Below are positions 41,477 through 49,595 of a DNA stretch of 50,223 bases, piece after piece. The translations under genes and the position numbers were made by a program. Position 1 is the stretch's first letter; every line of letters starts with the position of its first letter. A model generated the notes under the pieces. The model was not told where the DNA came from, did no database searches, and saw nothing but the letters and a program-made list of their open reading frames with translations. Source of the DNA: JBGSPL01 sp964511435 (GTDB taxonomy: Bacteria > Patescibacteriota > CPR2 > UBA1875 > CAIMLA01); the NCBI GenBank assembly GCA_964511435.1, contig CAZEFH010000006.1, positions 1 through 50,223 on the forward strand, read 5' to 3'.

Positions 41477-42064
41477 ATGTACGCAGTCAGAAATGTCGAG
41501 CGGTTCCTACAAGAACGGTCACTCATGGTCACCGAGGCCGACGCCGAGAAGATCATCGAGAGAGCCTGGAAGCTTGCTTCCAACGGGATGTTCTCTGGTG
41601 GTCAGACTGTTGAGGTCTTCGGCAGTGATGAACTAGCGAGGCAGTTCGAGCGGGATTTCGAGGGCAATGAAGTGCATCTGGCGATCGCCCACAACGTGAT
41701 GACTCAGGGCGACAGCCGCGCTCACACGCCGAGATGGTCCATCGAGGCCTTCTGTTGGCTCACGATCTTCTATGTGATGCTGAAGGAGAACCCCGAGATC
41801 ACCATCTCAATGTACGCGGCGGCACAGGACGTCTTCCCGGAGCTCACCTTCGAGCAGCAAAGAGAGCTGATTCAGGGTCTCATCAAGCGTGAACCTAGCT
41901 CATGGGAGAAAGTCCTAGGGCGAGCGAAGGAACCTGCTGAGGAAAGGATTCTGCAGAGCCTCTCCCGGTGGGAGGTTCCCGATACCACGGGCCTCTTCCT
42001 GGGACCGTTCTCACAGATCTGGGACCTCGAGAGCAACCGCCGACCGCTTGCCAAGCCTGAGTAG
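41477..42064 (+). CDS. Unknown 195-residue protein, GC-rich codons
   Basis: No family recognised. Predicted mostly helical and soluble: a helical N-terminus (RFLQERSLMVTEADAEKIIE), a short middle with GSDELARQFERDFEGNEVHL, a hydrophobic helix (EAFCWLTIFYVML) that could be buried, and a helical C-terminus with many Trp/Arg/Glu. The codons are strongly GC-ending compared with the island to its left. GAGGGG lies 6-7 nt before the ATG. It converges on the radical SAM/peptide operon and shares its promoter type, so a role in the same system is possible but unproven. Confidence 0.7.
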   Translation: MYAVRNVERFLQERSLMVTEADAEKIIERAWKLASNGMFSGGQTVEVFGSDELARQFERDFEGNEVHLAIAHNVMTQGDSRAHTPRWSIEAFCWLTIFYVMLKENPEITISMYAAAQDVFPELTFEQQRELIQGLIKREPSSWEKVLGRAKEPAEERILQSLSRWEVPDTTGLFLGPFSQIWDLESNRRPLAKPE

Positions 42065-42101
42065 GTCAGGACACGACCGCCAATCAACGGATACTTACCA
42101 C

Positions 42102-42135
42102 AGTAAGGACCGCTGAGAGGCGGTCTTTACTTTTC
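42102..42135 (+). terminator. Terminator of the 195-residue protein gene
   Basis: AGTAAGGACCGC/GCGGTCTTTACT stem with one G-T pair, followed by TTT. Confidence 0.85.
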
Positions 42136-42182
42136 CATAACAGCTAGCGACGAATATCACTGTATTTTATATGTATAGAAAA

Positions 42183-42209
42183 TAGAAAAGCCGGGTTGTC
42201 GTACCCGGC
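42183..42209 (-). terminator. Terminator of the radical SAM/peptide operon
   Basis: Minus strand GCCGGGT-ACGACA-ACCCGGC followed by TTTTCTATTTT. Another hairpin, GCATTC/GAATGC, lies just upstream at about 42214-42230. Confidence 0.9.
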
Positions 42210-42279
42210 GGCAGCATTCGCTGAGAATGCTTAACGGCCTTTCGGCATAGATTGTGATTCCTGGAACGGCTGAGCGGCA

Positions 42280-42402
42280 CTAAGGACCGTTCTCGCCACC
42301 GTTGTTGTGGGTGGCGTTCTCGTGCTGAGCACAGTCCCAGTACGATGCCTGAGACCGAGTGTCCATACCGCTCTTGATTGACGCCAGCAGTTTCTTCCCC
42401 AT
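42280..42402 (-). CDS. Probable RiPP precursor peptide (40 residues)
   Basis: A 40-codon gene starting 2 nt after the radical SAM stop codon, with its GGGAGG Shine-Dalgarno inside the end of that gene. The product has a basic leader-like half, MGKKLLASIKSGMDTRSQAS, and a distinct polar half beginning YWDCAQHENATHNNGGENGP. The second half has one Trp, one Tyr, one Cys, two His and several Asn, with a Gly-Gly near the end, which suits cross-linking by a radical SAM enzyme. Position, size, strong ribosome site and downstream terminator all support a precursor peptide. No export or protease gene is adjacent, so maturation and release may rely on general enzymes. Confidence 0.8.
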   Translation of the reverse strand: MGKKLLASIKSGMDTRSQASYWDCAQHENATHNNGGENGP

Positions 42403-42404
42403 GA

Positions 42405-43436
42405 CTACCTCCCTTCTATTTGCTCGACCCATTCTTGCACCATCCTAGAAGTTGCCTTAAGGTGGGTGCAAGTACGGGATTGGCCGTAATGGAGACGGGC
42501 AGATGTACAGCCGCCACGACACACTTGATATGCGTCACAGCTTTCACTGCATTCCGCCTGATGAGTGTTCAACATCTCTTCAAAGCACGTACGTGTAGGT
42601 CCAGACAGGATCTGTCGCAACGGCCTCTCGGTGATATTCCCCAGACGAAATTGAGGTAGGATCAGTTCGTCGCAAGGATAAACATCACCATTAGTGTCGA
42701 TAGTCACGAAGTGCCCGCAATTGCCTGAGAGCGAACAGAGAGAACCTGTGCCCCCGAGACAATTCTCGGCATAGCCTGTGAAAGCTCGAGAGTTCAAACC
42801 AGGATCGTCATTCTCGAGCCACATACCAAAGACCTTACGCTGGAATGTAGTGAAGTCTTCCAGGTGAATAGCACCTTCCCACTCACTGACACAGGGCTTC
42901 ATATCGAAACTTGAAACCCCAAGACCCCTAACGAAGTCAAAGTAGTCCTCGGGATTGACATACCTGGAAATCACCGAGATGATTCCAACAGACATGCCAC
43001 TTTCGAGAAGCAACTTCAATCCTCGCATAGTTCTTTCAAACGAACCTTCACCGTTGTGTGTCGGTCGATTAAGATCATGCACTTCTTTGGGGCCATCGAT
43101 ACTGACACCGACGCCGAAGTGGTGATCACGGAACAGGTCAATCCAGGAGCCGTCTAGCAGAGTTGCATTCGTCTGAATACTGTTACGAAACTGCGAGTTC
43201 AGACCTGTCTGCACCTCGAGTCCGGACTTGAAACCGTCCAAGCCTAGAAGAGTAGGTTCTCCACCGTGCCAGCTTACCTTTGGCCTCTCAAGACCAAGCT
43301 CATCGATCTGACAGAACACCTGCGCAAGGATCTCAGGCTCCATCAGAGAACCATTGAAACCTGACTGAGCAAAGCAGTAGTTGCAGGCCAAGTTACAATG
43401 GCCAGCAACCTTGAGGATAAAATATCCCGGAATCAA
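42405..43436 (-). CDS. Radical SAM/SPASM peptide maturase
   Basis: 343 residues. The SAM iron-sulfur motif CNLACNYC gives Cys14, Cys18 and Cys21; WHGGEP (56-61) is the GGE SAM-binding motif; VSIDGP and the following region are typical of anSME/SPASM enzymes. The SPASM part has Cys240, CDEL (Cys255), then Cys284, 296, 300, 306, 310 and 323, enough for two auxiliary clusters. Such enzymes install C-C, C-O or thioether cross-links in peptides. The start is TTG with AGGGAGG 6 nt upstream. The next gene is a 40-residue peptide, the likely substrate. Confidence 0.92.
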   Translation of the reverse strand: MIPGYFILKVAGHCNLACNYCFAQSGFNGSLMEPEILAQVFCQIDELGLERPKVSWHGGEPTLLGLDGFKSGLEVQTGLNSQFRNSIQTNATLLDGSWIDLFRDHHFGVGVSIDGPKEVHDLNRPTHNGEGSFERTMRGLKLLLESGMSVGIISVISRYVNPEDYFDFVRGLGVSSFDMKPCVSEWEGAIHLEDFTTFQRKVFGMWLENDDPGLNSRAFTGYAENCLGGTGSLCSLSGNCGHFVTIDTNGDVYPCDELILPQFRLGNITERPLRQILSGPTRTCFEEMLNTHQAECSESCDAYQVCRGGCTSARLHYGQSRTCTHLKATSRMVQEWVEQIEGR

Positions 43437-43473
43437 GGTGCGCCTCCCTTATTGTCTGTTCGGAGTTTTGCAG

Positions 43474-43502
43474 ATTATACAATAAATATGCGTATATTAC
43501 AA
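43474..43502 (-). promoter_or_regulatory. Promoter of the radical SAM/peptide operon
   Basis: Minus strand TTGTAA (43497-43502), 17 nt, TATAAT (43474-43479), about 38 nt before the TTG start. Confidence 0.8.
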
Positions 43503-43745
43503 CAATTGATTAATGTAATTTATACGTATTACTCAAAAAAATACTTCAATAATTACGTATCCTGGTCTTTATTTCTATCGCCTCTTACATACCATACCTT
43601 CTGTCAGATTCGCAAAATGGCTTTAAATATACTATAATTACCCTGTTATTAAGCCCAGACTTATAGCGATCTCTGCCTCGAGAGAGTACATTGCTACTGG
43701 CAGACACAAACTAGAGGCTCATTATTAATCAATAAGGAGTCTACT
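43503..43745 (+). promoter_or_regulatory. AT-rich intergenic region with promoter and leader of the 60-residue gene
   Basis: No gene seen between 43503 and 43745. TATAAT at 43633-43638 gives a leader of about 100 nt with a small hairpin TCTC/GAGA near 43671, ending in AAGGAG before the ATG at 43746. Confidence 0.6.
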
Positions 43746-43928
43746 ATGGCAAAGAAAACCATGGAAGAACAACTCGCCGAATACAAGGCCTGGAAGGAAG
43801 CCGATGAATCTTCGATGAAGCATTGGCGCGCCTGGGGATCTTGGTTTAGCTGGGGTTCTCCTATCGGACTAGGACTGTTCTTTATCCTAGTCGCAGTCAC
43901 TGTCTGGATACTTGCACAAGTATTCTAA
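43746..43928 (+). CDS. Small tryptophan-rich membrane protein
   Basis: 60 residues: charged N-terminal helix (EEQLAEYKAWKEADES), a Trp-rich stretch (KHWRAWGSWFSWGS) and one membrane helix (IGLGLFFILVAVTVWILAQV). No family recognised. Strong AAGGAG Shine-Dalgarno and a strong terminator show it is a real monocistronic gene, probably well expressed. Confidence 0.8.
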   Translation: MAKKTMEEQLAEYKAWKEADESSMKHWRAWGSWFSWGSPIGLGLFFILVAVTVWILAQVF

Positions 43929-43933
43929 AACAC

Positions 43934-43962
43934 AAAAGAAGCATCACTCCGATGCTTCTTTT
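43934..43962 (+). terminator. Terminator of the 60-residue gene
   Basis: AAAAGAAGCATC-ACTCC-GATGCTTCTTTT. Confidence 0.92.
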
Positions 43963-44000
43963 TATATTCGTGGAAGTTCCCATTATGATAGAATATCCCT

Positions 44001-44432
44001 ATGAAGATACAAATCGGAAAACTAAAAACCGTTGATTTAGCTAAGTACAAAGAGTTGATAGATAACTGCTTCGATGGGTCAAACGATATTTCTGTATACC
44101 GCGAGAACTACAATGAGACAAGCGATTCCTATGAGATATTTATCGCCAAGTCAGATGAGAATATAGTTGGCTGTCTTACTATCTATAAAATTGATTTATT
44201 CACCTACTCTTTTCAGCCGGCGCTAGAGATTTTTAATGTTTGTGTCCACCCAGAATACCGAGGACAGAAGGTAGCAAAACAGCTTTTTGAAAAAGTCTTT
44301 AGCTATGCACGGGAACATCGATATAAGTCAATCTACCTGACCTGTCTAGACACAGCCCATGATGCTCATAGACTCTATGAGAGTGTCGGGATGACAAAAA
44401 CAAACAGTATCAAGTACTCTATTACTCTATAG
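44001..44432 (+). CDS. GNAT family N-acetyltransferase
   Basis: 143-residue acetyl-CoA-dependent transferase. Core motif A reads IFNVCVHPEYRGQKVAKQLFEKV with the acetyl-CoA loop (RGQKVA); motif B is LTCLDTAHDAHRLYESVGM. Substrate unknown. TAGAAT (43989-43994) with upstream TG ends 6 nt before the ATG, so leaderless. Confidence 0.92.
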   Translation: MKIQIGKLKTVDLAKYKELIDNCFDGSNDISVYRENYNETSDSYEIFIAKSDENIVGCLTIYKIDLFTYSFQPALEIFNVCVHPEYRGQKVAKQLFEKVFSYAREHRYKSIYLTCLDTAHDAHRLYESVGMTKTNSIKYSITL

Positions 44433-44471
44433 ATTGCCCCATAGTTTTCTCCTAGGTGCTATAATACAGTT

Positions 44472-44693
44472 ATGAAACCTACAACTATAACTGGACAAAT
44501 AGAACAGTTGGCCTTCAAACTACTTGAGGGTAGCCCGGACGGCATCCGCTGGGTAGATTTGGCGCGAGAAATTCGGGAGAAATACCCTGACTTTCACCCC
44601 AAGACAGTCAACGGCACACTCTGGAAACTGACCGAGAAATACCCTGACAAGGTGACAAAAACAACGGGACTATTCCGGCTAATTAATAAATAG
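44472..44693 (+). CDS. Small winged-helix-like protein
   Basis: 73 residues. Helices GQIEQLAFKLLEG, WVDLAREIREKYP and KTVNGTLWKLTEKYPDKV followed by a two-strand wing (VTKTTGLFRLI) give a winged-helix pattern like HARE-HTH or small DNA-binding proteins. Likely a regulator; target unknown. TATAAT (44460-44465) ends 6 nt before the ATG: leaderless. Possibly first gene of a unit with DUF2177 and DUF1295, 14 nt downstream. Confidence 0.7.
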   Translation: MKPTTITGQIEQLAFKLLEGSPDGIRWVDLAREIREKYPDFHPKTVNGTLWKLTEKYPDKVTKTTGLFRLINK

Positions 44694-44706
44694 AAAGGTG
44701 GTAATT

Positions 44707-45099
44707 ATGAAAGAGGTGCTACTATATCTAGCTACTATCCCAATCTTCTTTGCAGTTGATATGCTCTGGATTGGCGTAATCGCAAAGGACCTATACTTTA
44801 GAACTATACCTGGACTAAGCAGCCAGCCTAACTGGTTCGCAGCCATCATCTTCTACCTTCTCTATATAGCAGGAATCCTTATATTCGCAGTACAGCCCAA
44901 CCTAGACAAGGGCTGGCAATCTGCTCTTCTATATGGAGCCCTATTTGGCTTCTTTGCATATGCAACCTACGACCTAACAAACTACTCCGTCATGAAAGAC
45001 TGGCCACTTTCTATCACTCTCATCGATATGGCCTGGGGGACTACACTCACTGGGGTAGTGGCAACTGCTTCATACTTCATCGGTAAAGGCATCCTGTAA
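44707..45099 (+). CDS. DUF2177 family membrane protein
   Basis: 131 residues, four membrane helices, with the DUF2177 signatures FFAVDMLWIGVIAKDLY, FFAYATYDLTNYSVMKDWP and IDMAWGTTLTG. Function unknown; members often sit with DUF1295 and fatty-acid-modifying genes. AAGGTGG lies 7 nt before the ATG. Confidence 0.9.
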   Translation: MKEVLLYLATIPIFFAVDMLWIGVIAKDLYFRTIPGLSSQPNWFAAIIFYLLYIAGILIFAVQPNLDKGWQSALLYGALFGFFAYATYDLTNYSVMKDWPLSITLIDMAWGTTLTGVVATASYFIGKGIL

Positions 45100-45102
45100 A
45101 CT

Positions 45103-45876
45103 ATGTTATATCAATTTTCCCTGCTAGTACTCGCTGTATTGGTTTTTACAAGTTCTTGGTTTCTCTATGGACAAAGAGTCGGTAAACTAGACGTTGCCGA
45201 CGAAGCTTGGGGAGTCGCCCAACCATACATAGTGATAGTCAGCATTCTCGTCACTGGTCAGCTCTCCCTAATATCAATAGTCTTACTATTACTAACTTCG
45301 CTATGGGGATTCCGACTCTTTTATCATCTGCGCAAGCGACACTCGCAAACTGCAAGAGAAGACAAGCGTTACACCGAGATGAAAGCAAATTGGAAAAAAT
45401 ATCCCAAGATACAGGCGTATGTATACGTATTCTTACTTCAGGGCCTACTAATGTTTATTCTTGGATTAATCTCTATGGTTACTATTTTAGCAAACCCTGC
45501 TTGGCAACCGATATCGCTAGTCGGAGTAGTCGTCTGGATCTTCGGTTTTACTTTCGAAGCTGTAGCAGATAGACAGCTCGCAGCCTTTGTCGCAAGAACT
45601 GAGAACAGGGGTAAAATCATGGACCAGGGTCTCTGGAAATATTCAAGACACCCCAACTACTTCGGTGAACTGGTTATGTGGTGGGGAATATTCATCTTCA
45701 CCTACCTAAATACCGGTGCCTTCTGGACCATAGTCTCGCCTCTTACTATCTCTTATCTTATTATTTTCGTCTCGGGGATACCCCTTACGGAAAAACAGTT
45801 TATAAGTAACCCACTCTGGAGTAAGTACAAAAACCGCACAAGCGCACTTATTCCATTACCTCCAAAGAACATCTAG
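45103..45876 (+). CDS. DUF1295 membrane protein (steroid reductase/ICMT-like)
   Basis: 257 residues with six or seven membrane helices and the C-terminal motif QGLWKYSRHPNYFGELVMWWG shared with steroid 5-alpha reductases and isoprenylcysteine methyltransferases, which binds NADPH or SAM. Substrate unknown, probably a lipid or lipid-linked molecule. Starts 3 nt after the DUF2177 stop. Confidence 0.9.
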   Translation: MLYQFSLLVLAVLVFTSSWFLYGQRVGKLDVADEAWGVAQPYIVIVSILVTGQLSLISIVLLLLTSLWGFRLFYHLRKRHSQTAREDKRYTEMKANWKKYPKIQAYVYVFLLQGLLMFILGLISMVTILANPAWQPISLVGVVVWIFGFTFEAVADRQLAAFVARTENRGKIMDQGLWKYSRHPNYFGELVMWWGIFIFTYLNTGAFWTIVSPLTISYLIIFVSGIPLTEKQFISNPLWSKYKNRTSALIPLPPKNI

Positions 45877-45883
45877 TAAGTCA

Positions 45884-46387
45884 ATGAGAAAAATAATTGT
45901 AAACGACCTGATGCAACGGAACTATACTTATGTTCTCAGTGAGGCAGAAGGTAGTAATTTCGACCCGCGCTTCAAGCCCGAGCTATCACCAAAACAAATG
46001 CTTACGCTCGGGGTTTTCGGCGGCAAATATATGACAGATTGTCGCAATGAATTCCCGGCTGACTGGTTCGATCGGGCTAAGCTATGCCATGAGTTCCATA
46101 ACCCAGAGCTAAACTTCTTCGGCGTTAATGCATCTCAGCCACTATCAGTTTGGCGAAGGAAGGGCTGGATTTACGAAGAGGATCCCAGGGGCTGGTTCCA
46201 ATGGTATTGCCGTTACTATCTTGGGCGTCGTATTCCGGAAGAAGACGATCGCCAAATCAAAAGGTGGCAAACAATGAAGAGGCACCTAGCCCAGCTGAGA
46301 ATCAATTGCACTCCTGGAGACTTCAGCTGTCGTAAACGTCAGAGACAAGCCCTATTGCACTGGGCCTATGACACTAGAAAAGACTAG
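45884..46387 (+). CDS. Conserved hypothetical protein, Trp/Arg-rich
   Basis: 167 residues. Strongly patterned: LSPKQMLTLGVFGGKYM, NEFPADWF, ASQPLSVWRRKGWIYEEDPR, GWFQWYCRYYLGRR and a final RKRQRQALLHWAYDTRK. I recognise this as a widespread conserved protein found also in cyanobacteria and eukaryotes, without known function. Starts 7 nt after DUF1295; likely cotranscribed. Confidence 0.8.
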   Translation: MRKIIVNDLMQRNYTYVLSEAEGSNFDPRFKPELSPKQMLTLGVFGGKYMTDCRNEFPADWFDRAKLCHEFHNPELNFFGVNASQPLSVWRRKGWIYEEDPRGWFQWYCRYYLGRRIPEEDDRQIKRWQTMKRHLAQLRINCTPGDFSCRKRQRQALLHWAYDTRKD

Positions 46388-46458
46388 CTACAAAGCAAAA
46401 TAATACTTTATTTCTTCGGGAATAAACTGTATTCTGTAATATAGGAAAAGGAGGGCAA

Positions 46459-46620
46459 ATGGCAGCAAAGAAGAAAGCCAGCACGAAGACAAAACCAAAG
46501 ACACCACAGGGAGGACTGCATAGACAGGTCCATGATATCTGGGGCTGGGTAGTGCTCGCACTGGGAATGTTGATGATTTTCTCGGTCGCAGGCTACTACT
46601 ATCTCTCACTGATGCAGTAG
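46459..46620 (+). CDS. 53-residue single-pass membrane protein
   Basis: Starts MAAKKKASTKTKPKTPQGGL, then HRQVHDIWGWVV and one membrane helix to YYYLSLMQ. AAGGAGG lies 6 nt before the ATG and a terminator follows. Lys-rich start and single helix recall the 60-residue protein at 43746. The Lys-rich start and helix also resemble the N-terminal anchor of larger membrane proteins, but the stop is clear. Confidence 0.75.
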   Translation: MAAKKKASTKTKPKTPQGGLHRQVHDIWGWVVLALGMLMIFSVAGYYYLSLMQ

Positions 46621-46634
46621 ACAAATATAGAAAC

Positions 46635-46662
46635 AAAAAGAAGCGCCTGGCCGTTTCTTTTT
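46635..46662 (+). terminator. Terminator of the 53-residue gene
   Basis: AAAAAGAAGCG-CCTGGC-CGTTTCTTTTT with one G-T pair, followed by T's. Confidence 0.8.
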
Positions 46663-46690
46663 TTATATGCAGATATGTTAATATTTGGTC

Positions 46691-47041
46691 ATGAATATGA
46701 ATCCCGAAATCGATAAATATATCAGTAAGTTTCCAGAAGAAACAAAACAGATACTTATAAAGTTGCGCCAACTTATATTTAGCATTGCCCCAGAAGCCGA
46801 AGAAGTCTTCGCCTATGGAATCCCAACATTCAGGGTGAGAGGCGAATATTTAGTCCATTACGCTGGATATACTCATCATATCGGCCTCTATCCCACAGGA
46901 GCAGGACTTATCCCCTTCCAAGAAGAGATTGCAGGGTTTAAGCACGCCAAGGGATCAGTGCAGTTCCCTTTGAACCAACCGATTCCCTACGAACTAATAG
47001 AGAAAATTGTCAGACATCGTCTCGATTCAATCAAAGGTTAA
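46691..47041 (+). CDS. DUF1801 (YdhG-like) protein
   Basis: 117 residues. EIDKYISKFPEETKQILIKL, AEEVFAYGIPTFRVRGEYLVHYAGYTHHIGLYP and FKHAKGSVQFPLNQPIPYELI identify the family. Function unknown; often near antibiotic or metal genes. TAATAT (46679-46684) ends 6 nt before the ATG at 46691, so leaderless. Confidence 0.9.
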   Translation: MNMNPEIDKYISKFPEETKQILIKLRQLIFSIAPEAEEVFAYGIPTFRVRGEYLVHYAGYTHHIGLYPTGAGLIPFQEEIAGFKHAKGSVQFPLNQPIPYELIEKIVRHRLDSIKG

Positions 47042-47093
47042 TCTCTAGTATATTTTTGCTATAATTGTCTAGTAACCCAGGAGAACATAGAAT

Positions 47094-48425
47094 ATGACAA
47101 AACTTTTTGGAACTGACGGCGTCCGAGGGATAGTCGATAAAGAACTTACTGAAGACCTCGCCTACAGGCTTGGGCAAGCTGCGGGGCACTATCTTGCAGA
47201 AGGCAATGGCAGCATAGTCGTCGGCCGAGACACTCGTGGTCATGGTGAACGGCTTGAGAAAGCTCTTGTTAAGGGTATTATATCAACAGGTGCGGATGCA
47301 CTTCTTGCGGATATTGTGCCTACTCCTGCTATTGCCTTCCTCGCCCGTGAACTAGAGACTCGGGGAGGTATCGTTATCTCTGCTTCCCACAACCCACCTG
47401 AGTACAACGGCATCAAGTTCCTCTCGAGTGAAGGATTTAAGCTTCCAGATGAAGTCGAGGCGGAAATAGAGGAAATTTGCGAAAACTTAGACATAGATCT
47501 ATCAGATTCAGCTGACAAAAAAGGTAAAATCGTCAAGGTGGCAGATGCAGCCGAGAGGTATATCAAGCACTGTCTCACTGCTACAAGCACCTCACTTGCG
47601 GGGCTGAAAGTCGCCTTTGATCTTGGCCATGGCGCAGCCTATCAAACAACTCCAGAGGCTTTCCGCCGTCTCGGAGCCGAAGTAACCACTATTAATGACG
47701 ACTACAATGGTACCGATATTAATGTTGGTTGCGGCTCAACCAACTTATCAGTGATTTCGAAACTTGTTAAAGAGTCTGGTGCAGATTTCGGATTTGCACA
47801 TGACGGTGATGCAGACCGAGTCCTGGCTGTCGATGAGAGAGGTAACGAGATAGACGGTGACCAAATGATGGCCATCTGCGCTCTCGATCTAAAAGAGAAA
47901 GGTAAGCTGACTGAGAATACAGTAGTATCAACCGTGATGTGTAATCTTGGATTCAAAAAGGCCCTAGAGAAGGAAGGCATACGCGTACTCCAGACTGCCG
48001 TGGGAGACCGTTACGTCCTGACTGAAATGAAAGCTACTGGTGCCACGTTTGGCGGTGAGCAATCAGGTCACATTATCTTTCTCGACCATAATACAACTGG
48101 TGACGGATTAATTACGGCTATTCAGCTGGCTTCAGTGGTCAAAAGAAGTGGTAAAACCCTCAGTGAACTTGCGCAGGTAATGACCAAATATCCTCAGGTA
48201 CTGGTTAATGTCCAGGTTAAAGATAAGTCACTCTATAGTAGTAACCAGAAGATATCAGCAGTAGTTCAGCAGGAGGAAAAAGCCCTAGGTGATAAAGGAC
48301 GCATCCTGGTTCGCCCATCTGGCACTGAGCATCTCGTCCGAGTAATGACGGAAGCAGAAACACCCGAGCTAGCAAGAAGCGTCGTCGATAATATTGTCAG
48401 TGTTGTAAAAAAAGAATTAAATTAA
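47094..48425 (+). CDS. glmM: Phosphoglucosamine mutase
   Basis: Converts glucosamine-6-phosphate to glucosamine-1-phosphate for UDP-GlcNAc and peptidoglycan. FGTDGVRG at the start, active-site Ser98 in ISASHNPPEYNG, metal loop DGDADR (about 240), sugar-binding GGEQSGHI and phosphate-binding RPSGTEHLVRV are complete. 443 residues, normal. Uses a TATAAT (47057 region) and AGGAG Shine-Dalgarno, unlike the leaderless genes around it. Confidence 0.96.
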   Translation: MTKLFGTDGVRGIVDKELTEDLAYRLGQAAGHYLAEGNGSIVVGRDTRGHGERLEKALVKGIISTGADALLADIVPTPAIAFLARELETRGGIVISASHNPPEYNGIKFLSSEGFKLPDEVEAEIEEICENLDIDLSDSADKKGKIVKVADAAERYIKHCLTATSTSLAGLKVAFDLGHGAAYQTTPEAFRRLGAEVTTINDDYNGTDINVGCGSTNLSVISKLVKESGADFGFAHDGDADRVLAVDERGNEIDGDQMMAICALDLKEKGKLTENTVVSTVMCNLGFKKALEKEGIRVLQTAVGDRYVLTEMKATGATFGGEQSGHIIFLDHNTTGDGLITAIQLASVVKRSGKTLSELAQVMTKYPQVLVNVQVKDKSLYSSNQKISAVVQQEEKALGDKGRILVRPSGTEHLVRVMTEAETPELARSVVDNIVSVVKKELN

Positions 48426-48462
48426 ACTAAACACAAAATTTGCAAGATACTTCTCGATACTC

Positions 48463-48492
48463 AAAGGGCCGCGGTAATTACCGCGGCCCTTT
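48463..48492. terminator. Bidirectional terminator
   Basis: Perfect palindrome AAAGGGCCGCGGTAA/TTACCGCGGCCCTTT between glmM and the convergent PPIase gene. Confidence 0.92.
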
Positions 48493-48505
48493 TATACTTG
48501 ATTCT

Positions 48506-49525
48506 TTATTGTTTAATAAAAATAGATTTCTTGGTAGTTTTTACGGTATCAGCCAGCCAAGTATTAAAGTCTTTGGTCTTAATCAAGATATGGGAAGCGC
48601 GGATTTCGGCATCTTTCACATCTACGACCTTAATGATATGGTAGCCGTAAACAGTCTTCACTACGGCACTCACTTCACCTGACTTGAGGGCGAAGGCGGC
48701 CTTTTCGAACTCAGGAACCATCTTACCTTTACTGAAATAGCCGAGGTCACCACCATTACTAGCACTAGTGTCCTGACTGTATTGCTTCGCGAGATCTGCA
48801 AAGTCTCCACCCGCCTTGATCTTCGCGAGGATGTCTTCTGCTTTCTTCTTGGCATCGGCGTTCACAGTTTCATCGCTAGCATACTTGTCTGCAACCATCT
48901 GTCTGAGTAGACGAGGACGATAAATTTCTTCCTTGAACTCATTCGGAGTCAGCTTATAGTACTGCTTTAGTACATTGGCAAAACTCGTGGTGCCGCCGTT
49001 ACTCTTTACAAGCTGGTTAAACTTATCTGTCAGCTCTTTATTAGACAGTGTTACTTTGAGCTTGACCGCCTCACTTGAAACGATAGCATCCTCAATCAGG
49101 CGATTCATAGTGTCCTTACGAGCCTGTGCCAGAATCTTCTTACCATCAGCTGTCTTGAAATCAACTTTCTTGAACTCCTGATCGTAATTCTTAATGACAT
49201 CAAGCTGCTCTAGATAGTCACGATAGAGCACAAAGCGTCCGTTAACATAGGCTGCTGGATATGGGAAAATTGATACCGACTTAGTAAAGCCGTCTTCCCA
49301 GGAGAAAGCATAGATACCAACTCCCATTACAGTGAAGAATAGTACTAGAGCTGCCACCAGTGAAAGTACTATTGTCTTGGGGTTTTTATAATCGAACTTC
49401 AGTTTACTAGACTTGGCGCCAGACCCTGACTTTCCCTTTGAAAAAGCAGACTTTACCATATCTACTAGGCCTTTTTTTGATTCAGAAGAGCTGCTAACAG
49501 CTGGCTTCTTTTTGAGCAAAGCCAT
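48506..49525 (-). CDS. Membrane-anchored parvulin-type peptidyl-prolyl isomerase (PrsA/SurA-like)
   Basis: 339 residues. Ser/Lys-rich cytosolic N-terminus, one helix (IVLSLVAALVLFFTVMGVGI), a SurA-N-like chaperone region and a parvulin domain (ADLAKQYSQDTSASNGGDLG, FSKGKMVPEFEKAAFALKSG, VVKTVYGYHIIKV). An extra segment with ASHILIKTKD repeats the first strand of a second parvulin-like unit. Folds exported proteins outside the membrane. AAAGGAG lies 6 nt before the ATG. Confidence 0.9.
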   Translation of the reverse strand: MALLKKKPAVSSSSESKKGLVDMVKSAFSKGKSGSGAKSSKLKFDYKNPKTIVLSLVAALVLFFTVMGVGIYAFSWEDGFTKSVSIFPYPAAYVNGRFVLYRDYLEQLDVIKNYDQEFKKVDFKTADGKKILAQARKDTMNRLIEDAIVSSEAVKLKVTLSNKELTDKFNQLVKSNGGTTSFANVLKQYYKLTPNEFKEEIYRPRLLRQMVADKYASDETVNADAKKKAEDILAKIKAGGDFADLAKQYSQDTSASNGGDLGYFSKGKMVPEFEKAAFALKSGEVSAVVKTVYGYHIIKVVDVKDAEIRASHILIKTKDFNTWLADTVKTTKKSIFIKQ

Positions 49526-49595
49526 AAATTCTCCTTTAAGCTTACTTATATATTAAGTTTAAAGAATCGAGGACATATTTACAACCATTATTTGC

